NCBI RefSeq assembly: GCF_963678635.1
Contig: NC_087064.1
Location: 75,292,213-75,356,212, forward strand
DNA from: Symsagittifera roscoffensis
Taxonomy: Eukaryota; Xenacoelomorpha; Acoela; Convolutidae
DNA: 64,000 bases
Direction of reading: 5' to 3'
A model generated the notes under the pieces. The model did not search any database. It was not told the DNA's origin and saw nothing but the letters and a program-made list of their open reading frames with translations. Below are positions 23,059-33,871 of the stretch, piece by piece. Made by a program: the position numbers and the translations under genes. Position 1 is the first letter of the stretch, and the number at the start of each line of letters is the position of its first letter.

Positions 23059-23439
23059 CCCATCCGGGGTTTACAGAGTTTTTAGAACTATCTTTCTTTC
23101 TGCAATTGAAGGATGGATGATGAACGTTGGTATTTGGCGAACATCATTTTTTTATCCGGTTCCTCTTGAAGAAGAAAGTTCAAGGACGTTGGAATCAGGG
23201 ATAGGAAATTGTTATTTTGTCATTCGACAACGACTGTGATCCCCAATGAAATCAGTCCGATTTCAAAATGGTTTGCTATGTCAGATTTTTCTGTATTAGT
23301 AGAGAATTGTTTGGTGTACAGCCTCGTCTGGAAATGGCGTGAAAATCGTGTTTGGAAGGAATGCCTTGTAACTCGAATCTGTACGTATATTTGAGCATCG
23401 AGGTGGTCATTGGTCTAGTTCAATGAAGTCCTTTTCTGC

Positions 23440-24540
23440 GAAGTCAAGTCGTACTCTAAATTCTTTGAGTCGCGATTGTCGACGGCATGTCGGTTGTGTT
23501 TATGCGAGATAATGAAGGGTCATGATTCTTCATCATTGAATGTCTTTGTGATGGGACAGAGTATATACATTTGGGTAACTGGGTCATAGTTGCGGAGGAT
23601 GCCGTAGAGGTTAGTATTTTTAATGCAATATGTAAAATTAAGAAAAAATGGTGACGTGTATTTTGAGTTAAGAAACTGAAAACGATGGTGGGGTTGTCTG
23701 GATGGAGTGTGTAAATCAAAAAGATTTTGTATAAAACGATAATATGTATAAGTGTGCGTTTGTTTAGTGCGTAACATTATATCGCGTTCCTGTGGTGAAA
23801 GAAAGTGAAAGGTTAGTGAAAATAACTGAAATTTATCATAGAAGCTTTCAAACGCTTGAATATCAACTAGTGCTTCCTTCTGAAATAATATGATCGTGCT
23901 TTCTATCAAAAACATTAAGTGTAAATACGTATGAGGTTTTAATAAAAAGTTTTTCGGTTAGTTGCGGGTTTGCGAAGCGATCTTCATCTAAAAATTGATC
24001 TTGGTTAGGACGGATGATATTATGATCGTAGTATTCTATTGAAAAATTGTTAGCTCGTGGTGCGGTGAATGTTTTTAATAACTTTTTATATCCAAAGTAA
24101 ATAAATTGTCGAGGTGTTAATGATGTGGTGAGTCTATATAATATATTTTTTTCTCGATATTTTCAGTAGTGTTAGCTAATGGTAGGCAAAGGGGGTTAGT
24201 ATAATTATAGTAAGCTGTCCAATGAAATGTTGGCATTAAAACGTGCTCATCATCAAAATTTCGTGTTTCGTAAGCAATGGTAGGTGTATTTAATGTACAT
24301 TGCGGAAATGAGGGTAGGGTGATTTCAAGAAAACTTTTCGTGTTTGTGTGTTCCGGGTGGTTGCTATATTCTCGGGCTGTTCCGGGTTTGGTTGGGAATG
24401 GGTGATTTGGGAATTTTAGTTTAAAAGTGGTGGTGTGAGTTTGTTTGATAATTTGTTCGTATGTATTATCATTTTGTGAATGATGTATCATTATGTGTTG
24501 CATGGGACTTTGTGTTGTATTTGGTCTAAAATTTGGATTA
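23440..24540 (-). pseudogene. Unrecognised ORF downstream of Env in element 2 (frameshifted)
   Basis: Three consecutive coding-like frames on the minus strand: 24503-24117 (128 codons from ATG), then a frame open from ~24120 to ~23930 containing LTPRQFIYFGYKKLL, then 23915-23520. They follow one another with little overlap, which suggests one reading frame of roughly 350 residues broken by two frameshifts. It is rich in Thr, Asn, His, Tyr and Phe, has no predicted membrane segment and no motif I recognise. It lies between the Env-like region and the LTR, where complex LTR elements place accessory genes. It could instead be the C-terminal part of a polyprotein displaced by the deletion. Confidence 0.45.
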
Positions 24541-24599
24541 TTTGTGATTGCTAGTTTTCGAAAGTTTCGGGGACTAATGATAATGGATGGTTTTGTGGT

Positions 24600-25740
24600 A
24601 GGGGTGGTATCTGTGGTGCAGTAGGTGTTATATCTACATTTTTTTGCTCTTCGTCTTATGTGTTTTGTCTTGTGGATATTTTTGTATTATATTCTTTTAT
24701 TTGGGCATCTAAAAGTATTTTAATGATTGATGATGAAAAAATTCCAAAAAATCCAGCAAATAGTATACGTGCTACACTTGCTTGTCGGTTTACTTGTGTG
24801 TGTATAGCGCATGTGTTATAGATTCTTTTTAACAGTGAGAAAAGAAATCCTATAAAATTAAACAGCGTATAAGATAGTTAATTTTTCTAAGATGTAATAG
24901 GGCCATCCTAGAAAAGCGAGAATTTCGTTTTTTCAAGGTGACAAAACTGAAAATATTTATAGGTGAAATATCTTGTGGTCTATATTTTTCACCGTTTAAA
25001 TATATGTAATCTTTGATATCTTTAAAATATCCGCTATAGTCTTGTGTATAAAGGTCTGCAAATGCTGCGGTTTCGGTAAGTTTTCTTAAATTCTGGTCGA
25101 TTGATTGTCGTTGTATTGTGTCCATTTGTGTTAGTAATTCTTGAAACTGTTGTGTTCTAAAGTGATGTTGTATATCAGATTTAGAATATATTCCAATTGA
25201 TTGTAAATCAATATTTGGGTTACGAGCGATAGCTCTGATGCTTTCGGGTGAAAATTTTTTGAAAGGTTGCATTAATGTATGATACGGTGTAAGTAGGTAG
25301 TATTTATCTTCATCAGGGTTTAATTGTACTACATTGTGGCTTTTTTTTGATCCACATGGGACTGCGGTATCCCAAAAATATGTTCGTCTTGAAAATGTGT
25401 CAACAAAATGTACTTTATTTTTATAGAATATGGGGATTCTTTTATAACAACGTTTATCTTCAAAAACATATAATGGTGATACTTTTTTGGTGCAAGTATA
25501 GAACCATAAAATGTTTCCTTCGTAATCAAGAAAATTTGATCTGTTTCCTGATAATAAGTATCCTGGGTAAGGTGTTTTTAGTACTGCTAATGCGAGTGCT
25601 TGTAAGATTTGTGTTCTTTCTAATTCGCATAGTTGATGAAGTGTTTCTAATTCAGAAAGTGACATTTCTGAGAAAATTCTACTAATTGTGTAGTCTAATT
25701 TCATGTCTAAGTGGCTATCATAATGAGTATTAAAATTGTC
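24600..25740 (-). pseudogene. Env-like glycoprotein of element 2 (broken)
   Basis: A 284-codon frame (25704-24850) starts MKLDYTISRIFSEMSLSELE and includes a Cys-containing block YTCTKKVSPLYVFEDKRCYK, then VPCGSKKS, a Gln/Leu-rich helical stretch (FRTQQFQELLTQMDTIQ) and YLNGEKYRPQDISP. A frameshift near 24890 moves the frame to a downstream stretch with hydrophobic membrane-type segments (NFIGFLFSLL and ILFAGFFGIFSSS, ~24720-24870). Position after integrase, a cysteine-bearing ectodomain, a helical region and C-terminal membrane segments fit a retroelement envelope fusion protein. The family is not identified. The surviving N-terminus follows the integrase deletion directly, so its natural start and signal peptide may be lost. 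Confidence 0.5.
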
Positions 25741-25744
25741 GTGA

Positions 25745-28700
25745 TTTGTGAATTATATGATAAAGGAAATAATTTTACATCTGCTGACCATTATGTGTAT
25801 CGTGTATCATTTGCATTTATGATGCATCTGAGATATTCTTGTAATGAACGGTTCATACCTTCGACTACACCGTTTGTCCAAGGTGAATGAGATGTACGTG
25901 GTTTATGTTTGATGTTATATAAGTGGCATAGTGTGTTGGTTTCATTATTTCTGATTTCTGTACCGTTGTCTGTAACTAAGATTTCGGGTAATCCGAATTT
26001 AGCTATCCAATGTTCGTAAAGTGTTGTGTAAGTATAGTAAGCTTTACAGTGTGGTACTGGATTGAGTGCTACATAATGTGTGAATGCATCAACAATGACC
26101 ATAATGTAGGAATTTCCCTCAGAGGATGGTGAAATTGGTCCTTTTGTGTCAAATGAAATGCGATGGTTGAAATATAAACTTTGTCTTTTAAAATCTTGTT
26201 TTTGTGCTATTTGTTTTTGATTTGGATAAGTTTTGTTCAATTAACATATTATACAGTCTTTGCATAACACTTTTATCCAAATTGGTGCATTTGGGAAATA
26301 AAATTTTTGTGTAAAGTTCGAGTATGTTTTTTCTGATCCTTGTGTTCTTTTGTATTTTGTGTATGGGAGGAGTTAAATGCTATTCGTATCATACTTAAAG
26401 GAAGACAGGGAACTTTAAAATCATTTAATTGATAATCTAAAAGATCTGTATTTTCATTTATTGTTGTGTTATTAAATTTTCGGAATTATCGGAAGAGTGT
26501 TTTGTTTCCTAAGATTGTGGTATCAGCTTTTACTGGCTTAGTTTAATATTTGTGCCATGATTTTAGTTGTCTAATTATTCGAGATTTTGATATTGTTTTA
26601 AAAGTTCAAGTGTAATTTTTTCTGTTGGGGGAGAAAAATATTGTCAATTTCTAGTTTCGATAGGGGAATTGTGTCAAGTTGTCATGGAGGTCAAAAACTT
26701 GATTTATTGTGTATTTTGAATCATTTGTTTGTGGTCCTGATAAATTTATTTTATCGGTCAAATTTTCTTTTTCAATTAATGGAAGAAAGTTTTCTTTATG
26801 CGATTGTTGTTTTTTTTTGTTGAGTGTTATTTTTTATCCATTGTGAGTATGGAATTGGTTTAAAAGTAGATGCGCCTAATAAATCAACTTCATAGTGATT
26901 ATTTTGGCAATCTAAATAAAGTGGAAAATGTTGTAGATTATTTATTTGGGATTGATCAACGTGAGTTTTTACTGCAGATTTGCATTCTAATCGGAGTGAT
27001 GTTTCATCTTTTGAGAGATAGAATTTAATATTTTTTGGTATTTCAACTGTAGTTTTTCGTGTGAGTAGTTCAGGTGGCGTATTTCTACTTAATGTATCTG
27101 GTAATGCAAGGTTTTTTCCTGCTGTCCAAACTATATGTAAGTTTGGAATTTGCATTAAATTGAGTTGAAATCTATAAACTCTATGATTAGGATTTGATTT
27201 TTGTGATAGGAGAATTATAACTGGTTGATGATCTGTGAAAAGAACTGTTGGGTGTTTTGATTCAAGTATCAGAAATTCGTATTCTGTAGGTGTATAAATT
27301 ACAGCTGTACATTCTCTCATTAGAGTTGAGAGTCGTAGCTCGGCTTGTGTGAATAATCGTGAATTTGCTGATATAAAATTCATTTTATTTGTTCCACTAT
27401 GTGATTGTAGTAATGCTGCGCCGATGCCAAAATTTGAAGCATCGCAAATTGCATAGAATGGTTTGTTTGGATCTGGAATTGTTTTTGAAATTTGTTCTGT
27501 CAAAAGTTTTTTTAATTTCTTCAAATCGAGCTTGATGTTCAGTGGTCCATTCAAAATTATTTTGTTGTCTGAGGATATTATAGAAAGGTCTCAAGTATAA
27601 CTGCATTTTGTAAACATATTTACTTAAAAAATTCAACATTCCAAAGAATTCTTGGATTTTCTTTTTATTTGTAGGTGGTTGAAGTTTTTGGATTGCATCA
27701 ATCAATGTGTGACTTTAATGGGGTGATGGTATTTTGTTCGATAGTATGTCCTAAAATTTTAACGCGTGTTAAAAAGAAATGTGATTTATCAGGGGCTGCT
27801 TTCAGATTTTCGTTCTGAAGTATTTTATGATATTGTTCCAAATCTGTAAACATTTCTTCTTTAATTTGTGATTGCATGAAAACTTCATCTAAATATGTGA
27901 TTTCATTTTTCTTGAGTTTTAGTGGTCTAAAAATTTTACTCATGAAAGCTGAAAAAGCTGCTGGTCCTAGAGATATTCCATAGAATAATCGATTAAAATC
28001 TTATTGTTGATTTCCAATAACACATTGTGTTAGGCGTCGTGATTGTTCATCTAGTGGCATTTGATTATAAGCACTATTCATATCTGCGGTTGGGAAGTAT
28101 TTACCATTTATCTTTGTTAAGATAACTTGTTTTGGTTCAATAGGCCAATTGCATTTTGATTCGTCAAGTAGTGAATTGAGATATCTAGCGTCTGAAACTA
28201 TTTTTAGCGAGTCACCTTTTGCTAGAATTATAACAGGGTTGATGAAGATATTACCTTTTGGTTGTTCTTTTTCATTTACTGGTGATATAATTTCGTAACC
28301 TATTCATAAGTTCTAAAATAGTAAGTAATCTATTTACCTTATCGTGTAAGTGAATCGGTACTTTTCTTGCTCTTTGTTTTTAGAAAACTGCGTCTGGTTT
28401 TAATGAAAGGTGTAGTGATGAACTAATTTTTCTAACGCCAAATTTTGATGTTGCGTAGACTGTTGAATATTTTAACAGTTGTTTAGCTAATTTGTCAAAT
28501 TCATCTTGTGTTATTTGTGAGTGTTGAAAACTAAACATTGTGAAAAACTTTTGTTGTTTTTTTGTGTAATTTGTTATATTGAATGTCGGTTTAAAATATG
28601 GTGTTTTTGTGAAATAATCTGTGTTTTTTTTCCATTAATTATTATATTTTTTATGGATAATTTTTCTTCAAAAATTGTTGATTGGCAAATATCTAATAAT

Positions 28701-29204
28701 TGTAATATATTATTAACTCGGTAGGCTACTTCATTTATAGGTGAAATTGTAGCATTTGTTTCACAATATCCTAAAAGTCCTAGGGGTAATGTTATTTGAT
28801 ATGGTGTATTGTTAAACACGTGTAATGAAATAATATCGAAATTCGTGTTTTTAATTATTTTATGGATGAGATTGCAATTTTGAAAAAATTGTGAATGGGT
28901 TTAAATTCAAAATCTGACCTGAAAAGTTGTTGTTTATTTTGATTTTTGTTATACTGATGAACTTGTTTTATTGAGAAATTGTATATATTTCCTGATAGTG
29001 GTTTCAGGTGTTTCCGTTCTTGATTATAAATAGGATAAAATTTTGAGAAAAAAGGTGGTTGTTTGTTTAATCTTTGGAAGAATGTTAAGGCTGTATTTTT
29101 TATTTTCGTATATTTATCTTTGATATGGATCTTACTATTTAAAATGTTGATTGTTGGTATATATTTAGTTAGAAATGGTATGCCAATAATGTTATGTTTA
29201 ATAT
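25745..29204 (-). pseudogene. pol of element 2: protease end, RT, RNase H, integrase core
   Basis: Protease end: NIIGIPFLTKY-like motif near 29190. RT (~28300-27440): VIILAKGDSLKIVSDARYLN, TADMNSAYNQMPLDEQSRRL, FYGISLGPAAFSAFM, then YLDEVFMQS (normally YxDD, second Asp is Glu), LGHTIEQ and FFGMLNFLSKY. RNase H (27554-26796): YAICDASNFGIGAALLQ and TDHQPVI, followed by the HIVWTAGKNLALPDTLSRN end motif. Integrase (26240-25791): catalytic D in ISFDTKGP, D in LVTDNGTE, E in GVVEGMNRS; the HHCC finger region (~26300-26420) is decayed. Breaks: TAA in the RT (~28001), frameshifts near 27700, 27450 and 26260, and loss of the integrase C-terminus at ~25745, where the frame runs into the Env-like region. 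These enzymes would copy element RNA to DNA and integrate it; this copy cannot. Confidence 0.9.
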
Positions 29205-29835
29205 GGATATTTCAACAAAATAGTAAAAAGGGGGGACCCTTTGGGTCGGCAGTTGATGGAATCCCTGAGGGGGGGGGGGGGGGGCAGACGCAAGAAAATT
29301 TTTTGTTGTCTTCAGCTCAAACTTGGAAGTTTTGAAAAAACAGGCAGGAAAATTTTATTTAAATAATCGTTTTTTATGATGCGCGCTCCCCCCTTCAAAG
29401 TTAGTATGTATTGGCGCCAAGATTTTCTTTGAAAATTTTAGGGTTCGTCACCAAAAATGGATATTTTAGCAAAATAGTAAAAAGGGTGACCATTTGGGTC
29501 GGTACGTGGTCGAATCCCTGAGGATGGGGGGGGGCAGATGCATAAAAGTTTTTTGTTGTCTTGAGCTCAAACTTAGAAGTTTTGAAAAAATAGGCAGGAA
29601 AATTTTGTTTAAATAATCGTTTTTTATGATGCGCGCGCCCCCCTCAAAATTAGTATCTTTGGCGCCAAAACGTCCTTCAAAAAATTTTAGGGTCCGTCAC
29701 CAAAAACGGATATTTCAACAAAATAGTACAGAGGGGGGACTGTTTGGGTCGGCAGGTGGTCGACTCCCTGAGGGGGGCAGACGCCTAAAAGTTTTTGTTG
29801 CCTTGAGCTCAAACTTAGAATTTTTTGGTTTTGTT
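29205..29835. repeat. G-rich ~250-bp tandem repeat
   Basis: Three consecutive copies start at about 29206, 29457 and 29707 with ATGGATATTTCAACAAAATAG-like sequence, then GGGGGACCxTTTGGGTCGGC, a G-run followed by CAGACGC, TTGTTGTCTTGAGCTCAAAC, and (in the first two copies) TTATGATGCGCGC with GGCGCCA. The third copy merges into unit 4. The longest G-run (~15 G, about 29270-29284) may form a quadruplex. Pieces also occur at 8409, 8830, 14670, 20720 and 58380. Frames here are shadows of the repeat. Confidence 0.75.
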
Positions 29836-30903
29836 ATCTGTTTCCGTAAAACTATGAAGGCTTAAAGATTGTTGAATTCGGGATAATTAACGAATATTTT
29901 GTGCTAATAATGGTTACGCTGAGATTAAATCTGTCTGAAAAACCGACCTGATTTAAATAGAGGCTTGCAATTTGTTCTATTTGGATCTAGCACAACAGAC
30001 TTTCATGATTTTTACAGGCCGAATTTCAAAATTTTCAAACGACTATAATTTTTTGTTTATGCGCCGATTTCTGAAAATTGGTTTCTTAAAATTGCTTTAT
30101 AAAAATTAAAATTTTACTGTGACAACTCTCAGTTTGTTAAATGGATCGGTTTTGGAAATGCGTACATTATAAATCAAAGAATGCTACAAATAATTGTTAT
30201 TTTCAAAGCTTTTGAAATGTTCATTACTTTCGTAACAAAGCTAAAAAAAATGTATATCATGCAAATATTGAGCATAGATTTTTCACTTTTTACGAATTTT
30301 CGTTTCTTTTTTTTTTAGCCCCATTCGGCTTTAAATCTCGTCGGCTTGATGTCTATTTAACACTTGGCGATCAGCAAAAAGTATCTCTAAGTACTTGACA
30401 TAACGTGTGGGGATGGTTTTCGAAATAACTCTCAAAGATTAAAAGAAAGAATTTTACGTTTCAATTTTAAAAAGAAGTTCAAAAGCGGCGCTAAGTACTA
30501 ATCCATAGAACTTAAAAAGCAGTAGAAAGTTTCAGGGTTTTTCCTTGATTCTAGCAGTCCTACCTAGCTATCAAATTAGGCTAATTTTCGCACTGCACAT
30601 ATTTTTCCTCAAAATTAATTTACTCCGGTTTTCGCATCCCTTTTTAACCTCGTAATTTTAAGGCTACAGTTTTTAAAACCGACAATAGGGAAAAAGAACC
30701 AACTATTTTACAGCCCGCAAAATAAACAAAGAAAACTTCCATATAAATTTCAATCATAACACCAATTCTACCTTATGAGTTGCACAAATTGTGTTTGTTT
30801 ACGTTAAAACTGTGAATAATTTTATATTACCACCTATTTGGTTGCCCCAATAGCTAGCATTCCACATAATAAAGCTGCTGATAGTTTTTTTGGCTGGTTA
30901 ATT

Positions 30904-30914
30904 TTATCTTTCAG
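30904..30914 (+). promoter_or_regulatory. Splice acceptor before the Frizzled-domain gene
   Basis: TTATCTTTCAG followed by CAAA-ATG. The same site is present in copies A (~15629-15639) and B (~21690-21700). It can be the 3' end of a 5'-UTR intron or a trans-splice site; the 4-nt leader favours the latter. Confidence 0.5.
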
Positions 30915-30918
30915 CAAA

Positions 30919-31419
30919 ATGAAAATTTTTGCAGTAAGTTTTATACTTTCGCTGGGAAATGCCTTTGTATTTCAACCAAATTTTACAATTACATCAACTC
31001 CAATGCCGGGTCAGTGTATCGAAGTTCCAGAAATATTGAAAAGCGGACCATGCACAATTTGGAATCAAACATTTAAAACTGATTTACTTGGAAATGAAAT
31101 AAAATCCGGATCTGACAATCCTCGTCCATTGGTATTTTATGACGCATTGGAGAGACGAAATTGCGATGTTGACAGCCCGAATATCGGTAGATTTATCTGT
31201 TCTCTTTTTGCACCGAATTGCCAAAAACTTGTTGATGAAGACGACGAAACTAAAGAAATGATAGAAATCATTCCTCCCTGCAGAAATCTTTGTCAGGAAT
31301 TTCACAGAGAGACAAAAGAATGTACTGTCAATGCGCCATTGGAAATCGACTGCAATGAGTTTCCCCAGCCCGAAGATGAGAATAGACGTTGCATCTCTGC
31401 CTTCTTTACAAAAAAATAA
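30919..31419 (+). CDS. Secreted Frizzled-CRD protein, intact copy C
   Basis: A 166-residue frame. Residues 1-16 (MKIFAVSFILSLGNAF) form a signal peptide. Residues ~30-160 are a Frizzled-type cysteine-rich domain with exactly ten cysteines (33, 45, 82, 94, 101, 121, 125, 135, 145, 158), including the FICSLFAPNC and PPCRNLCQEF signatures; the domain is followed only by a short basic tail (FFTKK). There is no membrane segment, netrin or kinase domain, so the product is a small secreted CRD. Such domains bind Wnt lipids or related ligands, so a Wnt-modulating role is possible but unproven. An acidic insert (LVDEDDETKEM) lies between cysteines 5 and 6. The ATG is chosen because it follows a TTATCTTTCAG acceptor by four bases; a longer in-frame extension upstream lacks an ATG. 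The stop codon overlaps AATAAA. Confidence 0.8.
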   Translation: MKIFAVSFILSLGNAFVFQPNFTITSTPMPGQCIEVPEILKSGPCTIWNQTFKTDLLGNEIKSGSDNPRPLVFYDALERRNCDVDSPNIGRFICSLFAPNCQKLVDEDDETKEMIEIIPPCRNLCQEFHRETKECTVNAPLEIDCNEFPQPEDENRRCISAFFTKK

Positions 31420-31420
31420 A
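31415..31420 (+). terminator. Poly(A) signal overlapping the stop codon
   Basis: AATAAA at 31415-31420 contains the TAA stop (31417-31419). Copy B has the same arrangement (22201-22206); in copy A the AATAAA (16143-16148) is read through in the shifted frame. The 3' UTR would be only about 15-25 nt. Confidence 0.6.
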
Positions 31421-32215
31421 GTTTCATATATCCTCTGAGAATTAATTTGAAAGTTGAACTTTAAAATTCAGTTGTCTTTGAAGTTAATGTCAGATCTGAG
31501 ATTTTCCCAAGGGGAAAAATTTTTTTGTCAACTAAATTCCAGAACACTTTAAAGACAAAATTTTGCTGAATAAATTACAGTATTGATTCATTGTTATGAT
31601 GAAAAAGGGCTTTGCTTGTTGTTTCAGTTAAAAGCCCCCTAAGGAAAGAGAAAGATTCAGCTTGCTAACAAGAGCAGAATATTTCGAACAAACTCATTTC
31701 AGCAAAAATGAAAAACTGAAAAATTTAAAAGCAAAAATTTAACTGATCTAGATGAAAAACAGCAAAAACTGAAGAAATTTTTTCTTAAATAACCCCAAAG
31801 TTGTAATTGTAAAGGTATTTTTAAAACTATTGCTGGGAGAAAAAACTCTCAATTTTTGTCAAAATTTATCTGAAAACCGAAAATACTCAGATCACTTATT
31901 CTCGGAAAAAAAAAGATAATTTTAATTGATTTTGCAACATAAAACCGACCAATAGTGCTTTAATATGATACTACATTTGACCTACTGCAAGATTTCTTCA
32001 TGTAGTCGAAATTGAGTCTGAGAAATTTTAGAATGGCTGAAAATCTTTCCTGCCAACTTGTATCTTCACGCTTCTTCATCAAGAATTAGCATTCTACAAG
32101 ATTCCAATTTGGTGGTGCAAAGAAGTTGATCACAATTTTTTTGACTTAAATTTAAAAGTTTTCATGAGATTCAAGTTCAAATACAGTGACAATATAAATT
32201 GTGTTAGCGAGATTT

Positions 32216-32515
32216 TCAATCTTAAAAACAAAACGTATTCATTCAAGAAAAAGAGGTGATCAAAAATCAAATCCCTAATTTGAGCTTGGTTTTTTGATTT
32301 TGAAAATCTTTTTGGCTAGAATGATTGTGAAGCTTTTTCAAAAAAAATTATAAATCAACTGGTTGAATAAATGAGATATAATGATAAACAGACATTTTCA
32401 TCTCTCTCAATATTTTATTCTGTCAAAAGTTTGTCAAAGATTGTGATGGTTACAGAACAGAAATTTACTAATCACAGTTCTGCCAAATCACATTTCAACG
32501 ACAAGGAGGGAGATA
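32216..32515. other. No gene seen
   Basis: Unique AT-rich sequence between unit 4 and the first fold-back MITE. Confidence 0.4.
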
Positions 32516-33246
32516 CAGTGCTGATTTAAATTATCCGGACAAATCGAACAAAACTTGAATTTTCAAACGCGTTTTTCTCAAATTGGGTTAAGATTAGACA
32601 AAAAGTGAAGAGAACAAGAGTTGCTTAGAATTTCACCAGAATTAATATGGTGCCATTTTTTCTCCAAAATTCTCAACAAAAATTTTACCCCAAAAATGGG
32701 TCATTTTGGCTTTTTTCAATTAATCAAGAATTACGCTGAAACTACTTTGTTAATTGACATGAAAATTATGTCACAGGAAGCCTCTTACGCAGCTCAACAA
32801 AGTTTAATAAGGGTTAAATCTCCAAAAAACAGTATAAGAGAAAACATTTTCACTTGATAGTCAATAAATGTGATTTTTACTATATAAACCCAGAATCTCT
32901 GTTTAAAAATAAATTTTAAACAATTTGCGCAAATTTTTGGAGATTTAACCCTTCGTAAACTTTGTTGAGCTGCGTAAGAGGCTTCCTGTGATATAATTTT
33001 CATGTCAATTAACAAAGTAGTTTCCGCGTAATTCTTGATTAATTGAAAAAAGCCAAAATGACCCATTTTTGGGGTAAAATTTTTGTTGAGCATTTTGGAG
33101 AAAAAATGGCACCATATTAATTCTGGTGAAATTCTAAGCAACTCTTGTTCTCTTCACTTTTTGTCTAATCTTAACCCAATTTGAGAAAAACGCGTTTGAA
33201 AATTCAAGTTTTGTTCGTTTTGTCCGGATAATTTAAATCAGCACTG
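32516..33246. mobile_element. Tc1/mariner-type fold-back MITE, copy 1
   Basis: 731 bp flanked by TA on both sides (32514-32515, 33247-33248). It is almost entirely a palindrome with two arms of about 340-365 bp and terminal sequence CAGTGCTGATTTAAATTATC. The TA target and CAGTGCTG start match the Tc1 type. ORFs of 78 and 115 codons on opposite strands encode nearly the same peptide because of the palindrome and are not genes. Confidence 0.85.
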
Positions 33247-33605
33247 TATATGCAACCAGCACTGTTTAGAAAAGCATATACCCTTAAACGAAAAGGGAAA
33301 CTTTAGTCAGAAATTCGTAAAAGATCTGAAATCTGCAAGTCTATTAGATATTTTTTCATTATCTCATTCAAAGACAAAATTAAAAATATCATTTCAGCCG
33401 AAAAAAAATCAAACCAGAGAAATCCGACCAAATTTAAGAAAACCAAAAAGTGACATTTTCGAAATTTTGACACTTTTCGATATGAGTTATCAATGGTCTA
33501 GATGTCTGAACAGTGAGGTGACCTGAACAAAAACAGGTAACTAAAAAGATGACATAATATAAACTAAGCCTGACTTAACTTGTGCCAAATTGTGTGGGTC
33601 TTGGA
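33247..33605. other. No gene seen
   Basis: AT-rich sequence with no shared repeat or supported frame. Confidence 0.4.
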
Positions 33606-33607
33606 AA

Positions 33608-33866
33608 AGACATCTAGCCCTCTTACAAATTGCACAACCCCTCTTTTGTCTGACACAAAAGCAAGGAGAGAAACTTGATTTTAACAGCCTGAAGACTTAT
33701 TGATTTTTGTTAAGTAACTCAGAAAGCTCATTTTTATAATGATGCGTTTCCTAAAATAACTCATTAGACCCCATATGTCTTCAGGCTGTTACAATCAAGT
33801 TTGCCTCCTTGCTTTTTTATTAAACAGGAGAGGTGTTGTGCAATGTGTATCAGGTCTAGACTAGAT
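33608..33866. repeat. Imperfect inverted repeat
   Basis: The left arm (33608-33701: CATCTAGCCCTCTT..., TTTTAACAGCCTGAAGACTT) pairs with the right arm (33774-33866: TGTCTTCAGGCTGTTACAAT ... AGGTCTAGACTAGATG). It is probably a decayed fold-back transposon. No clear target duplication. Confidence 0.55.
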
Positions 33867-33871
33867 GTTAA

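Larger units (their letters stand above)
22768..29204 (-). mobile_element. LTR element 2 (Ty3-type, 5'-truncated, decayed)
   Basis: Reading on the minus strand: protease end, reverse transcriptase, RNase H, integrase core, Env-like glycoprotein, an extra ORF and a 3' LTR. The 5' LTR, gag and most of the protease are missing; at ~29204 the sequence passes directly into the G-rich repeat ATGGATATTTCAAC. Coding parts carry stops and frameshifts and the integrase C-terminus is deleted. Its LTR is from the same family as element 1. The left edge is clean against unit 3, but the right side does not resume the unit, so the truncation came with a rearrangement and not a simple insertion. Confidence 0.9.
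29820..32215. repeat. Partial tandem unit 4 (3' part, intact Frizzled-domain gene)
   Basis: Enters the unit at the point matching ~14690 of unit 2 and runs to GTGTTAGCGAG (32205-32215), the exact unit end at 16920. It lacks the nested octamer/donor arrays. It has one insertion (about 30280-30430, TTTTAGCCCCATTCGGC...GTGTGGGGATGG) not in units 2 and 3. Confidence 0.85.

Noticed and set aside
30838-30918. Upstream extension of the intact Frizzled-domain gene (MVAPIASIPH...).
   Set aside because: It starts at TTG and crosses the acceptor TTATCTTTCAG; the ATG at 30919 gives a proper signal peptide.
15810-31305. Minus-strand ORFs antisense to the three Frizzled-domain copies.
   Set aside because: Shadows; they vanish or change with the sense-strand substitutions.
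32621-33141. Two ORFs with nearly the same peptide on opposite strands.
   Set aside because: Direct consequence of the MITE palindrome.
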